This document shows positions 42,387 to 54,531 of a stretch of DNA of 64,000 nt, piece after piece. How positions within the stretch are numbered: position 1 is the first letter of the stretch; each line of letters opens with the position of its first letter. The notes under the pieces were generated by a model. That model was not told where the DNA came from, ran no database searches, and worked only from the letters and a program-made list of their open reading frames with translations. Position numbers and translations under genes: made by a program. This DNA is from Clostridiales bacterium (GTDB lineage Bacteria; Bacillota; Clostridia; Lachnospirales; Lachnospiraceae): assembly GCA_019423795.1 (NCBI GenBank), contig JAHZAT010000041.1, positions 1 through 64,000 of the forward strand. Reading direction: 5' to 3'.

Positions 42387-44285
42387 ATGGAAGTTATTTT
42401 AGCCAAAACAGCAGGATTTTGTTTCGGGGTGAAGCGTGCGGTTGATACGGTTTACAAAGAAGCAGGGAAGAAAAATGTATACACATACGGACCGATCATT
42501 CACAATTCAGAGGTTGTCAATGACCTGAAGAAAAAGGGTGTGGAAGTGATCAATTCCAGAGAAGAATTAGAAGCTTTGGAAGAAGGAACCGTGATCATCC
42601 GTTCTCATGGAGTTGCAAGAGAGATCTATGATCTGATCTATAAAAAAGGATTAGAATTAGTTGATGCGACATGTCCATTTGTAAGAAAAATCCATAAGAT
42701 TGTAGAGAAAGCAGGCAACGATGGCAATCAGGTGATCATTGTTGGAAGTGAGCAGCATCCGGAAGTTCAGGGAATTAAAGGATGGTGTACTGGAGAAGTA
42801 CATATCATCTCAGAAGCAAGTCAGCTTGATGGAATTGATCTTAATAAGCCAACCACTCTTGTATCACAAACGACATTTAATTACAAGAAATTTCAAGATT
42901 TAGTTGAAATTCTGAATAAAAAGGGTTATGATATAGGAGTATGTAATACAATATGTAATGCCACGGAAGAGCGTCAACTGGAAGCAAAGTCTATCGCTAA
43001 GGGCGTAGATGCAATGGTTGTGATCGGAGATAAGCAAAGCTCCAACAGCCAGAAGTTATATGAGATTAGTAAGAAAGAGTGTGAGAACACTTTTTTTGTG
43101 CAGACACTTAGAGACCTGGATTTGAAACTTTTTGAATCGACTGGTAAGGTAGGTATTACAGCGGGGGCCTCAACCCCACAGAAAATTATCAAGGAGGTTC
43201 ATGCTAGCATGACAGAAAAGAGTTTTGAAGAATTATTAGAGGAAAGTTTTGTGACAATTCACAACGGAGAGGTAGTGAAAGGTACAGTTATCGATGTGAA
43301 ACCAGATGAGATCATCTTAAACATCGGATACAAAGCAGATGGTATCTTAACAAGAAGTGAATACTCTAATGATTCAGCCAACGTAGATTTAACAACTGTT
43401 GCTAAAGTTGGTGATACTATGGAGACTAAGGTATTAAAAGTGAATGATGGAGAAGGACAGGTTCTTCTTACTTATAAGAGATTAGCAGCTGAAAAAGGAA
43501 ACAAACGTTTAGAAGAAGCTTACGAGAACAAAGAAGTCTTAAAAGCACCTGTAGCTCAGGTATTAGATGGTGGATTAAGCGTACTGATCGACGAAGCTCG
43601 TGTATTCATCCCAGCAAGCTTAGTTTCTGATTCTTACGAAAGAGACTTAAAGAAATATGAAGGACAGGAAATCGAATTCGTTATCAGTGAGTTCAACCCT
43701 CGTAAGAGAAGAGTCATCGGAGATCGTAAACAGTTATTAGTAGCTGCTAAGAAAGAAAAACAGAAAGAATTATTCGAGAAGATCGAACCAGGAATGAAAG
43801 TAGAAGGAGTAGTTAAGAACGTAACAGACTTCGGTGCATTCATCGATTTAGGTGGAGCAGACGGACTTCTTCATATTTCTGAAATGTCTTGGGGACGTGT
43901 TGAAAACCCTAAGAAGGTCTTCAATATTGGAGATAAAGTAACAGTTCTGATCAAGGATATTCAGGGAGAAAAGATTGCATTAAGCTTAAAATTCCCAGAA
44001 GAAAATCCATGGTTAAAAGCAGAAGAGAAATACAAAGTAGGAAGTGTTGTAACTGGTAAAGTTGCACGTATGACAGATTTCGGAGCATTCGTTGAATTAG
44101 AATCAGGAATCGATGCACTTCTTCACGTTTCTCAGATTGCAAAAGAACATATCGACAAACCATCTGACGTATTAAGCGTTGGACAGGAAATCGAAGCTAA
44201 AGTAGTTGACTTCAAGAAAGATGATAAGAAGATCAGCTTAAGCATGAAAGCATTAGCTAACGAAGAAGAAAAAACAGAAGAATAA
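42387..44285 (+). CDS. ispH: 4-hydroxy-3-methylbut-2-enyl diphosphate reductase fused to ribosomal protein S1-like domains
   Basis: A 632-residue fusion. Residues 1 to about 280 are IspH, the last enzyme of the MEP isoprenoid pathway, with the three iron-sulfur cysteines in AKTAGFCFGV (Cys12), DATCPFVRK (near 96) and CNATEERQ (near 190), and motifs IRSHGV and SQTTFNYKK. From about residue 285 four S1 RNA-binding domains follow, beginning GEVVKGTVIDVKPDEIIL and ending with two near-consensus copies (VKNVTDFGAFIDLGG, VARMTDFGAFVELES). Codons in the S1 part look more selected for high expression than those of the IspH part. ATG 42387 follows GTGAGGG; a GTG at 42375 belongs to that site. Such fusions are known in Clostridia. 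A strong terminator follows. Confidence 0.96.
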   Translation: MEVILAKTAGFCFGVKRAVDTVYKEAGKKNVYTYGPIIHNSEVVNDLKKKGVEVINSREELEALEEGTVIIRSHGVAREIYDLIYKKGLELVDATCPFVRKIHKIVEKAGNDGNQVIIVGSEQHPEVQGIKGWCTGEVHIISEASQLDGIDLNKPTTLVSQTTFNYKKFQDLVEILNKKGYDIGVCNTICNATEERQLEAKSIAKGVDAMVVIGDKQSSNSQKLYEISKKECENTFFVQTLRDLDLKLFESTGKVGITAGASTPQKIIKEVHASMTEKSFEELLEESFVTIHNGEVVKGTVIDVKPDEIILNIGYKADGILTRSEYSNDSANVDLTTVAKVGDTMETKVLKVNDGEGQVLLTYKRLAAEKGNKRLEEAYENKEVLKAPVAQVLDGGLSVLIDEARVFIPASLVSDSYERDLKKYEGQEIEFVISEFNPRKRRVIGDRKQLLVAAKKEKQKELFEKIEPGMKVEGVVKNVTDFGAFIDLGGADGLLHISEMSWGRVENPKKVFNIGDKVTVLIKDIQGEKIALSLKFPEENPWLKAEEKYKVGSVVTGKVARMTDFGAFVELESGIDALLHVSQIAKEHIDKPSDVLSVGQEIEAKVVDFKKDDKKISLSMKALANEEEKTEE

Positions 44286-44298
44286 GATTTTTATCAAG

Positions 44299-44332
44299 GA
44301 ATCCTGATTTTTATAAATCAGGATTCTTTTTT
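44299..44332 (+). terminator. Terminator after the IspH-S1 gene
   Basis: A 12-bp stem (44299-44310 with 44315-44326, loop TTAT) followed by TTTTTT. Confidence 0.92.
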
Positions 44333-44342
44333 CATACAAGTA

Positions 44343-44371
44343 TTGTAAAAAAAGACGTTTTGCGATATAAT
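44343..44371 (+). promoter_or_regulatory. Promoter for pyruvate carboxylase
   Basis: TTGTAA at 44343-44348 and TATAAT at 44366-44371, spacer 17. Confidence 0.7.
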
Positions 44372-44426
44372 CATTCTTAAAAATACATTTTTTTAAAAAG
44401 ATAAACCTCGAAAAGGAGTTATGACC

Positions 44427-47400
44427 ATGGAATTAAAGAAGTTTAAAAAAGTATTGGTTGCAAACCGTGGTGAGATTGCGATCCGAGTTTTCCGAGCTTT
44501 GAATGAACTTGGAATTACAACGGTTGGTATCTATTCAAAAGAAGATCGTTATGCCTTATTCCGTTCCAAAGCTGATGAATCTTATCAGCTAAATCCGGAC
44601 AAAGGACCAATCGATGCATATCTTGATATCAATACGATCATTCGTATTGCAAAAGAAAAGAACGTAGATGCAATTCATCCAGGTTATGGATTTTTATCAG
44701 AGAATCCAGATTTTGTAGATGCCTGTGAGAAGAATGGAATCACATTTATCGGGCCATCTTCAAGCTTAATGCGTAGAATGGGAGATAAGATTTCATCTAA
44801 ACAGATGGCAATTGAAGCTGATGTGCCAATCATTCCTGGTGTAGACCATGCGGTTCACGGACTAGAAGAAGTGACTGAGATTGCGAACCAGGTTGGATAT
44901 CCTGTGATGTTAAAGGCCTCTAATGGTGGTGGAGGACGTGGAATGCGTATCGTTCACTCAGCAGAAGAGATGCCAAAAGAATATGCAGAAGCAAGGGATG
45001 AATCCAAGAAGGCATTTGGAGATGATCAGATTTTCGTTGAAAAATACTTAGAGAGTCCAAAACATATCGAGGTTCAGATCATTGGTGACCAGTATGGACA
45101 TGTGGTTCATTTATTTGACCGTGATTGCTCTGTACAGAGAAGACACCAGAAGGTTGTAGAATATGCTCCAGCATTTAGTGTACCAGATGAAGTAAGAAAA
45201 CAGATTTTTGAAGCTTCTGTTCGTCTTGCAAAGCATGTAGGATATTCTAATGCCGGAACATTAGAGTTCTTAGTAGATGCAAATAATAATGCATACTTTA
45301 TTGAAATGAATCCTCGTGTACAGGTAGAGCATACGATCACAGAGATGGTAACAGGTGTTGATATCGTACAGACACAGATTCTTGTGGCAGAAGGATATAC
45401 TTTAGATTCTGAAGAAATCGGAATTGGTTCTCAGGAAGATGTTAAATGTAATGGATATTCTATTCAGACACGTATCACAACTGAAGATCCAATGAATAAT
45501 TTCCTGCCAGATACAGGTAAGATCACAGTATATCGTTCTGGGGCTGGTAACGGAATTCGATTAGATGGTGGTAACGCATATGCAGGAGCTGAGATCACAC
45601 CATACTATGACAGCTTATTAGTAAAAGCTATTTCTCATGATCGTACATTTGGAAGAGCAGTTGATAAATCTATCCGTGTATTAAAAGAGATTCGTATCCG
45701 TGGAGTTAAGACAAACATTCCATTCCTGATCAACGTATTAAACCATGAGACATTCCGTGAAGGAAAATGCTATACAACATTTATTGAAGATACACCAGAA
45801 TTATTCTTACTTCCAGAGAGCCAGGACAGAGCAACAAAGATCCTTGAATTCTTAGGAAATAAAATGGTTAATGTACAGAAAGCAGTTCTTGATAAACCAG
45901 ATTTTGAGGCAAGAACTCTTCCAAAATATGACACAGAGAAGAAGATATATGGTTCCAGAGATAAGTTCTTAGAGATGGGAGCAAAAGACTTCACACAGAG
46001 TCTGTTAAATGAGAAGAGATTATTGATCACAGATACAACCATGCGTGATGCACAGCAGTCTTTAATGGCTACACGTATGAGAACAAGAGACTTAGTTGGA
46101 GCCTCTGATGCGACAAACGCATTTATGGAGAATGCATTCTCTGTAGAGGCTTGGGGTGGAGCTACTTATGATACAGCTTATCGTTTCTTAAAAGAATCTC
46201 CATGGAAGAGATTAAAATTATTAAGACAGCATATGCCAAATACACTGATCCAGATGTTACTTCGTGCATCCAATGCTGTGGGATATAGTAACTATCCAGA
46301 TAATGTTGTTAAGAAATTCATCAATGAAGCATCTCAAAAAGGTGTCGATGTATTCCGTATCTTTGACAGCTTAAACTGGGTTGAGAATATGAAAATGCCG
46401 ATTGAAACAGCATTAAAGACAGGTAAGATTGTAGAAGGAACGATCTGTTACACAGGAGATATCACAGATCCTAACGAGACAAAATATACATTAGACTATT
46501 ATGTAAAGAAAGCCAAAGAATTAGAAAGTTTAGGTGTACATATCTTTACGATCAAGGATATGGCAGGTCTTGTAAAACCATATGCAGCGAAGAAACTGGT
46601 AAGTGCGTTAAAAGAAGAATTAAACATTCCAGTCAACCTGCATACGCATGATTCTACAGGAAATGGTGTCAGTACATTACTGATGGCATCTGAAGCAGGA
46701 CTTGATATCGCTGACTGTGCGATCGGTTCTATGAGTTCTATGACAAGTAATCCATGTATGAACTCTTTAGTAGAAGCATTAAAAGGAACAGAGCGTGATA
46801 CAGGACTTGATACAGATGAATTAACAGAATTAAGCCAGTACTATGCAAGAATCCGTCCAATCTACAAACAGTTTGAGAGCGGAATGGATGCACCAAACAC
46901 AGAGATTTACAAATATGAGATTCCAGGTGGACAGTATTCTAACTTGTTAGCTCAGGTGAAAGAAATGGGTGCAGCAGATGACTTTGAAGAGATCAAAGGA
47001 TTATATAGAGATGCAAACCATTTACTTGGAAATATCGTCAAAGTAACACCATCATCTAAAGTGGTTGGAGACTTTGCAATCTTTATGTTCAAGAATGGAT
47101 TAACAAAAGATAATATCCTAGAAGCTGGTAAAGATTTATCTTATCCAGATTCTGTAGTAGAATATTTTGAAGGTATGATCGGACAGCCAGAAGGTGGATT
47201 CCCAGAAGAATTACAGAAGATCGTATTAAAAGATAAGAAACCGATCGATGTGCGTCCAGGAAGTTTATTACCAGATGAAGATTTTGATTATATTGCAAAG
47301 GGATTAAAAGAAAACTTCTATATGGATAATATGGAAGATCCAGATGTTTTAAGCCAGAAAGTATTAAGTTATGCATTATATCCAAAAGTATATGAAGATT

Positions 47401-47888
47401 ATTGCAGACATTTTGAGGCTTACAACGATGTAACAGGACTTGAAAGTCATGTATACTTCTATGGATTAAGAAAAGGTGAAGAAACAACCCTAAGATTAGA
47501 TGAAGGAAAAGATCTGATCATCAAATTTATTGATATGACAGAGCCAGATAAAGATGGATATCGTCTGTTAGATTTTGAAGTTAATGGATCTATCCGTGAG
47601 ATCAAAGTCCTTGATAAGAACTTGGAGGTTAAGACAGACGGAAGAGTCAAGGCAGATAAATCAAATCCAGCACATCTTGGATCAACAATTCCAGGAACAG
47701 TTGGTAAAGTTCTTGTCAATGAAGGTGATGAAGTTACAGTGAACATGCCACTGATGACAGTCGAAGCCATGAAGATGGAGACAACAGTTGTTTCTACAGT
47801 TAATGGTAAGGTTGATAAGATCTATGTCAAAGAAGGAGAACAGGTAAATCAAGAAGATCTGTTAATTTCTTTTGAGATTGATGAATAG
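44427..47888 (+). CDS. pyc: Pyruvate carboxylase
   Basis: Biotin enzyme making oxaloacetate from pyruvate and bicarbonate. The 1153-residue chain has the biotin carboxylase domain (KVLVANRGEIAIRVFRAL, GGGGRGMR, VEYAPAF, FIEMNPRVQVEHT), the carboxyltransferase domain (DTTMRDAQQSLMATRMRT, HTHDSTGNG, metal-site residues) and the C-terminal biotinyl domain with lysine in VEAMKMETTV. The start is set at 44427 rather than 44421, which is only two bases from the AAGGAG site. It is monocistronic between two terminators. It supplies oxaloacetate for aspartate and reductive TCA reactions. Confidence 0.98.
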   Translation: MELKKFKKVLVANRGEIAIRVFRALNELGITTVGIYSKEDRYALFRSKADESYQLNPDKGPIDAYLDINTIIRIAKEKNVDAIHPGYGFLSENPDFVDACEKNGITFIGPSSSLMRRMGDKISSKQMAIEADVPIIPGVDHAVHGLEEVTEIANQVGYPVMLKASNGGGGRGMRIVHSAEEMPKEYAEARDESKKAFGDDQIFVEKYLESPKHIEVQIIGDQYGHVVHLFDRDCSVQRRHQKVVEYAPAFSVPDEVRKQIFEASVRLAKHVGYSNAGTLEFLVDANNNAYFIEMNPRVQVEHTITEMVTGVDIVQTQILVAEGYTLDSEEIGIGSQEDVKCNGYSIQTRITTEDPMNNFLPDTGKITVYRSGAGNGIRLDGGNAYAGAEITPYYDSLLVKAISHDRTFGRAVDKSIRVLKEIRIRGVKTNIPFLINVLNHETFREGKCYTTFIEDTPELFLLPESQDRATKILEFLGNKMVNVQKAVLDKPDFEARTLPKYDTEKKIYGSRDKFLEMGAKDFTQSLLNEKRLLITDTTMRDAQQSLMATRMRTRDLVGASDATNAFMENAFSVEAWGGATYDTAYRFLKESPWKRLKLLRQHMPNTLIQMLLRASNAVGYSNYPDNVVKKFINEASQKGVDVFRIFDSLNWVENMKMPIETALKTGKIVEGTICYTGDITDPNETKYTLDYYVKKAKELESLGVHIFTIKDMAGLVKPYAAKKLVSALKEELNIPVNLHTHDSTGNGVSTLLMASEAGLDIADCAIGSMSSMTSNPCMNSLVEALKGTERDTGLDTDELTELSQYYARIRPIYKQFESGMDAPNTEIYKYEIPGGQYSNLLAQVKEMGAADDFEEIKGLYRDANHLLGNIVKVTPSSKVVGDFAIFMFKNGLTKDNILEAGKDLSYPDSVVEYFEGMIGQPEGGFPEELQKIVLKDKKPIDVRPGSLLPDEDFDYIAKGLKENFYMDNMEDPDVLSQKVLSYALYPKVYEDYCRHFEAYNDVTGLESHVYFYGLRKGEETTLRLDEGKDLIIKFIDMTEPDKDGYRLLDFEVNGSIREIKVLDKNLEVKTDGRVKADKSNPAHLGSTIPGTVGKVLVNEGDEVTVNMPLMTVEAMKMETTVVSTVNGKVDKIYVKEGEQVNQEDLLISFEIDE

Positions 47889-47912
47889 AAATTAAATTAG
47901 ATTTCATACTAA

Positions 47913-47946
47913 AGAAGGAAGTAAGAAGACACTTCCTTCTTTTTTT
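47913..47946 (+). terminator. Terminator after pyc
   Basis: A 10-bp perfect stem (AGAAGGAAGT with ACTTCCTTCT, 8-base loop) followed by a T tract. Confidence 0.92.
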
Positions 47947-47981
47947 ATATAGAAATATAATATGGAAAGGTAAAATTTAGT

Positions 47982-48632
47982 ATGAAAGATAATGAAACAA
48001 AAGAAATAGAAAAATTTGGACAGTTACAGGAAAATGGAATTTTGATCATGACGATCGTTGGTGAAATTGAAGGTCATCAGCTATCTGCACAGAATGCAAA
48101 AACAACGAAATATGAACATATGATTCCACTTCTTGCAAAGGCAGAGCAGGATCAAAGTATTAAAGGAATTTTGATCTTGATCAATACGATTGGCGGAGAT
48201 GTAGAATGTGGACTTGCGATCGCAGAGCTTATTGCATCGCTTGGGAAACCAACCGTATCGCTTGTTCTTGGAGGAAGCCATTCGATTGGAGTACCACTTG
48301 CTGTAGCTGCAGATCATTCATTTATTGTAAAAAGTGCAACAATGATGATTCATCCAGTGAGAAGTTCTGGGACGTTTATCGGAGTGATTCAAAGTTATCG
48401 TAATATTGAAAAGATTCAGGATCGCATTACTACATTTATTAGTGATCATTGTAAGATGAGAAAGGAAAGAGTGGAAGAATTGATGCTTCACATCGGACAG
48501 CAGGTAAAAGACGTTGGTACGATCCTTTCAGGAGAAAAAGCAGTGCAGGAAGGTCTGATCGATGAAATGGGTGGGATGAAAGAGGCGACAGACAAATTGA
48601 TTGAAAAAATAAATCAATCTAAAAATAAATAG
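47982..48632 (+). CDS. tepA: ClpP-like serine protease, TepA family
   Basis: A 216-residue protein of the ClpP/crotonase fold, closest in motifs to TepA (YmfB) of Bacillus, which lies next to spoIIIE there as it lies near ftsK/spoIIIE here. Landmarks are GILILINTIGGDVECGLAIAELI, VLGGSHSIGVPLAVAAD with the putative nucleophile serine, and MMIHPVRSSG where the catalytic histidine is expected. The residues between the serine and histidine differ from true ClpP, and no Clp ATPase is adjacent. The proposed roles (signal-peptide breakdown, sporulation-linked proteolysis) are from relatives. Confidence 0.85.
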   Translation: MKDNETKEIEKFGQLQENGILIMTIVGEIEGHQLSAQNAKTTKYEHMIPLLAKAEQDQSIKGILILINTIGGDVECGLAIAELIASLGKPTVSLVLGGSHSIGVPLAVAADHSFIVKSATMMIHPVRSSGTFIGVIQSYRNIEKIQDRITTFISDHCKMRKERVEELMLHIGQQVKDVGTILSGEKAVQEGLIDEMGGMKEATDKLIEKINQSKNK

Positions 48633-48754
48633 AAAATTTGAATAAAAAACAGATAATAGCTTTATGATATTCCTGTTTTGGTGTATGATAAGAATAACAA
48701 GTATGTTAAAAAAAACACAAACCATGTCGAAACATCATAAAAGGAGGAAACATC

Positions 48755-50242
48755 ATGAGAGGAATAGAGACACCGGTTCGGAATGTCAGAAGAAGAATTT
48801 TCAAAGAGATTGCAAAATTTGGTTATGAACAAAAAAATTTACAGGATCTTGAAGATCTTCCATATGAGATCGTACCAGGGGAAGTTGCAAAATATCGAGA
48901 CAGTATATATCGAGAACGAGCGATCGTAGGAGAAAGATTGAGGCTTGCAATGGGAATGTCTTTAAATCCAGCGGATAAGCCAACAAGAATCACCAAAGGA
49001 ATTGATGAAAGTAATATTTCAGAAAAATATTATGAACCGCCACTTCTTCAGGTCATTCCATCTGCTTGTAACGAATGTAAAGAAAAAGCATTTATTGTAG
49101 GTGAACAGTGTCAGGGATGTATGGCACATCCATGTATGGAAGTCTGTCCGAAGAAAGCTATTAGTTTTAAAGAAGGATACTCTTATATTGATCAGGAAAA
49201 ATGCATTAAATGTGGGCAATGCAAGAAAGTTTGTCCATATGGTGCGATTTATGAAAGAAGACGTCCTTGTGCAAATGCATGTGGAGTTGGAGCAATTGAA
49301 ACAGATTATGCAGGAAGGGCTAAGATTAATCCGGATAAATGTGTTTCCTGTGGAATGTGTATGGTAAATTGTCCGTTTGGGGCAATTGCAGATAAATCTC
49401 AGATTTATCAGTTGATCAAGGCAATGAATGAAGGTTCGGAAGTAATTGCAATCTTAGCTCCAGCATTTGTCGGGCAATTTGGCCCAAAAGCGACGCCAAA
49501 TAAAATTAAAGCAGCACTTCTTGATATTGGATTTGCAGATGTATGGGAAGTTGCGGTTGGTGCGGATGCAGGAGCATTGGAAGAGGCGAAACATTATGTT
49601 CATAGTGTGGTAACAGGGAAATTACCATTCTTATTGACATCGTGTTGTCCATCATGGTCTATGCTCGGAAAGAAGTATTTCCCAGAGGTGATCGATGAGA
49701 TTTCAAATGCATTAACTCCGATGGTTGCAACAGCAAGAGCGGCAAGAATCGCATCACCGAATGCTAAAATTGTTTTCGTAGGACCATGTGTTGCAAAGAA
49801 ACTCGAAGCATCAAGACGAACTGTTCGAAGTGAGGTTGACTTTGTAATCACATTTGAAGAGTTGGCAGGAATGTTTGATGCTAAAGAAATTGATTTTAAT
49901 ACGTATGATAAAGAAGAAGAATTAAATGATGCATTTGGAGCAGGACGTGGATATGCAGTTGCAAGTGGAGTTGCCGGAGCGATCAAAGCATGTATTGATG
50001 AATATTATCCTGGAACAGAAGTAAAGATCGATCATGTAGAAGGACTTGCAGAATGCAAAAAAATGCTTTTACAAGCAAAGGCAGGAAAGAAAAATGGCTA
50101 TTTGATCGAAGGAATGGGATGTCCGGGTGGATGTGTAGCAGGAGCAGGTACAAATATTCCAGTTGTAAAAGCAGGAATTCAAGTGAAGAAATTTGTGAAA
50201 GAAGCGGAAAGCTTTGTCCCACCAGAAACAGCACAATATTAA
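48755..50242 (+). CDS. [FeFe]-hydrogenase, monomeric, group-B-like
   Basis: A 495-residue iron hydrogenase, which makes or consumes H2 using ferredoxin electrons. Several 4Fe-4S sites are visible: CNECKEKAF...CQGCMAHPCMEVC, then CIKCGQCKKVCPYGAI and CVSCGMCMVNCPFGAI. The H-cluster motifs are TSCCPSWSMLGKKYFPE (L1), VGPCVAKKLEASR (L2) and GMGCPGGCVAGAG (L3). The L3 start GMGCPGG instead of VMACPGG, and the ferredoxin-like front, suit the group B enzymes. No maturase or partner subunit is nearby. AAAGGAGGAAAC precedes the ATG, and a long terminator follows. Confidence 0.93.
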   Translation: MRGIETPVRNVRRRIFKEIAKFGYEQKNLQDLEDLPYEIVPGEVAKYRDSIYRERAIVGERLRLAMGMSLNPADKPTRITKGIDESNISEKYYEPPLLQVIPSACNECKEKAFIVGEQCQGCMAHPCMEVCPKKAISFKEGYSYIDQEKCIKCGQCKKVCPYGAIYERRRPCANACGVGAIETDYAGRAKINPDKCVSCGMCMVNCPFGAIADKSQIYQLIKAMNEGSEVIAILAPAFVGQFGPKATPNKIKAALLDIGFADVWEVAVGADAGALEEAKHYVHSVVTGKLPFLLTSCCPSWSMLGKKYFPEVIDEISNALTPMVATARAARIASPNAKIVFVGPCVAKKLEASRRTVRSEVDFVITFEELAGMFDAKEIDFNTYDKEEELNDAFGAGRGYAVASGVAGAIKACIDEYYPGTEVKIDHVEGLAECKKMLLQAKAGKKNGYLIEGMGCPGGCVAGAGTNIPVVKAGIQVKKFVKEAESFVPPETAQY

Positions 50243-50251
50243 ATGTGAAAA

Positions 50252-50297
50252 GAAAAAGGAAAATGTATGGAAGAGGAATACATTTTCCTTTTTCTAT
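50252..50297 (+). terminator. Terminator after the hydrogenase gene
   Basis: A 17-bp perfect stem (50252-50268 with 50278-50294, 9-base loop) with five T inside the 3' foot. It lies about 100 bases before ftsK. Confidence 0.88.
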
Positions 50298-50392
50298 GGT
50301 TGGACTTGCGTATTTTGATATTTAATTGTAAAATAAGAAAATACGCAGATTATGTATACAAAGTGTATACAGCAAGAGAGGTAACAATTTCT

Positions 50393-52777
50393 ATGGCAGC
50401 AAAGAAAACGAGAAAGAGAAAGACGTCCTCTGCAGCAAAGAAACGAACACGCAAAAGACAAAAAGATTTTGCACCATTTTACAAAGAGATTGCAGTATTA
50501 GTTGTTTTTGCTCTTTTCATTTTTTTATTTTTAAGCAATTTTGGGATATGTGGATATATAGGAAATAGTATTAGTACATTTTTCTTCGGGGCATTTGGAA
50601 CAACATATTATATTGTTCCGATTGTAGCGTTTTTATTAGTGATCCTTCTAATTTCAAATGATTATAGTAGCCTTGCGATAAAGAAAGTTTGCTTTACGAT
50701 TTTACTATTGTGCATGATTTCTACAATTTTTCAAATGGTATTTGAAGTAAAAGATGCCTATTCGGCATTTTTATTTAGTGGAAGAACGCATCGTGGTGGA
50801 GGATTTATAGGAGCATTGATCGGTTCATTTCTTTATAAGGAACTTGGTGGAGCAGGAAGTGTTTTAGTCGTAATGTTGGTATCTATCATTTCAGTGATCC
50901 TTGTAACGGAACGCTCACTCCTTAGTTTTCTTAAAAAGGCCGTGGATTTCTTTATGATCGAAGAAGATGAAGAAAGAACAGCAGTGAAAAAACAACGAGT
51001 CAAGGGGAAAAAAGAATCGAAAGGATCAGAACTGAAGAAGAAACGTTCTTTGAATATTCCAGATCTTAGATTAGGAAGACCCAAACCATCAGAAGCTTCA
51101 CCGATGCCTGTGATGGAGGAAGAACCAAGAGCGTCAGTTCAGATGCAAAAAGATTTTGATGATTTGATCGTACAACCAGCTCCAGAAGTTGAAGAACGAT
51201 CAATAGAACCAATGGAACCAGTACAGCCAAAAGCATCAAAGAGATCATTGGTGAATAAAGACAAAGAAACAAGGATCAAGCCAGTAGAGATTCTTCCGCA
51301 AGTTCGGACGAGAGAAGGAGATTATAAGTTTCCACCAGTATCGCTATTAGAAAAAGGGAAGAAAACATCGAATAATAATAAAGAAGAACTACGGCAGACA
51401 GCACAAAAACTACAAAAAACATTGGAAGATTTCGGAGTTCATGTTACAATTACCAATATTAGCTGTGGACCATCGGTTACACAGTTTGAATTACATCCGG
51501 AACAGGGTGTGAAAGTGAGCAAGATCGTCAATCTTGCAGATGATATCAAATTAAACCTTGCAGCAGCTGATATAAGAATTGAAGCACCGATTCCTGGAAA
51601 GTCGGCAATCGGAATCGAGGTTCCGAATAAGACAAACCAGATGGTCATGCTCAGAGACCTGATCGAGAATCAGGAATTTGCACAGGCAAGATCAAAGATA
51701 GCATTTGCGGTAGGAAAGAACCTTGCAGGGCAGGTAATCGTGTCAGATATTGCTAAGATGCCTCATTTATTGATCGCGGGAGCGACAGGTTCTGGTAAGT
51801 CGGTTTGTATCAATACTTTGATCATGAGTATTTTATACAAAGCAACTCCAGAAGAAGTGAAACTGATTATGATCGATCCAAAGGTTGTAGAATTAAGTGC
51901 ATATCAAGGAATTCCACATTTATTGATTCCAGTCGTTACTGATCCAAAGCAAGCATCAAGTGCATTAAACTGGGCTGTGATGGAGATGGGAGAGAGATAT
52001 AAGAAGTTTGCAGAAGTTAATGTAAGAAACTTAACAGGTTACAATGAGAAGGTAGAGGAATCGATTAAGAATGGTATGGAAGGCGAAGATTTTAAGAAAC
52101 TTCCACAGATCGTAGTTATCGTAGACGAGCTTGCAGACCTTATGATGGTTGCACCAGGGGAAGTAGAAGACGCAATCGTGCGTTTGTCACAGCTTGCCAG
52201 AGCCGCAGGAATCCATCTGGTTATTGCAACACAGAGACCTTCCGTTAACGTTATCACAGGACTTATTAAGGCAAATGTACCTTCAAGAATCGCATTTTCG
52301 GTATCATCGGGAGTTGATTCAAGAACTATCATTGATATGAATGGTGCTGAAAAGTTATTAGGAAAGGGTGATATGTTATTTTACCCATCCGGATATCAGA
52401 AACCAATCCGTGTGCAAGGTGCATTTATCAGTGATGAAGAAGTCGGCAAGGTTGTAGAATTTTTAAAAGAAGAGAACAACGTAGAAGACAACTATGGTGC
52501 AGATATTCAGGAAAAGATTCAGACAGCTGCAGTGAAAGCAGCGACATCGCAGGAGAGGGATGAATATTTTGAGGATGCAGCCAAATTTATTATTGATAAA
52601 GACAAGGCTTCGATCGCAAGCCTTCAAAGAGTTTTCAAGATCGGCTTTAACCGGGCAGCAAGACTGATGGATCAGTTATGCGAAGCGGGAATCGTCGGAG
52701 AAGAAGAAGGAACCAAGCCAAGGAAAGTTCTTATGAGTGAAGAACAATTTGAACAATACAAAGAAGATTATCTATAG
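50393..52777 (+). CDS. ftsK: DNA translocase FtsK/SpoIIIE
   Basis: Membrane-anchored DNA pump for chromosome segregation at division or into the forespore. The 794-residue product has a basic N terminus ([20 protein letters not shown]), four hydrophobic segments (about residues 35-185), an acidic/proline linker, and the motor domain: Walker [13 protein letters not shown], Walker [16 protein letters not shown], and [15 protein letters not shown]. The C-terminal gamma winged helix ([30 protein letters not shown]) would read orienting sequences. The frame runs upstream to 50267 but starts inside the terminator; GAGAGGT supports ATG 50393. It may head a run with fhs, folD, rimO, pgsA and cinA. 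Confidence 0.96.
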   Translation: MAAKKTRKRKTSSAAKKRTRKRQKDFAPFYKEIAVLVVFALFIFLFLSNFGICGYIGNSISTFFFGAFGTTYYIVPIVAFLLVILLISNDYSSLAIKKVCFTILLLCMISTIFQMVFEVKDAYSAFLFSGRTHRGGGFIGALIGSFLYKELGGAGSVLVVMLVSIISVILVTERSLLSFLKKAVDFFMIEEDEERTAVKKQRVKGKKESKGSELKKKRSLNIPDLRLGRPKPSEASPMPVMEEEPRASVQMQKDFDDLIVQPAPEVEERSIEPMEPVQPKASKRSLVNKDKETRIKPVEILPQVRTREGDYKFPPVSLLEKGKKTSNNNKEELRQTAQKLQKTLEDFGVHVTITNISCGPSVTQFELHPEQGVKVSKIVNLADDIKLNLAAADIRIEAPIPGKSAIGIEVPNKTNQMVMLRDLIENQEFAQARSKIAFAVGKNLAGQVIVSDIAKMPHLLIAGATGSGKSVCINTLIMSILYKATPEEVKLIMIDPKVVELSAYQGIPHLLIPVVTDPKQASSALNWAVMEMGERYKKFAEVNVRNLTGYNEKVEESIKNGMEGEDFKKLPQIVVIVDELADLMMVAPGEVEDAIVRLSQLARAAGIHLVIATQRPSVNVITGLIKANVPSRIAFSVSSGVDSRTIIDMNGAEKLLGKGDMLFYPSGYQKPIRVQGAFISDEEVGKVVEFLKEENNVEDNYGADIQEKIQTAAVKAATSQERDEYFEDAAKFIIDKDKASIASLQRVFKIGFNRAARLMDQLCEAGIVGEEEGTKPRKVLMSEEQFEQYKEDYL

Positions 52778-52790
52778 AAAGGAAACCATT

Positions 52791-54464
<1,674 letters not shown>

Positions 54465-54531
54465 AACCATAAGAGAAAAAATATATAAAACACAATACTT
54501 AAAAGCTTAAAAGAAATGACGAGGAAATACA

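Noticed and set aside
48644..48679. AAAACAG ... CTGTTTT stem after tepA as a terminator
   Set aside because: Only seven pairs, a long AT-rich loop and four T; not convincing.
50267..50392. N-terminal extension of FtsK from ATG 50267
   Set aside because: It starts within the hydrogenase terminator hairpin, has no ribosome-binding site, and the FtsK family start with a basic segment fits ATG 50393.
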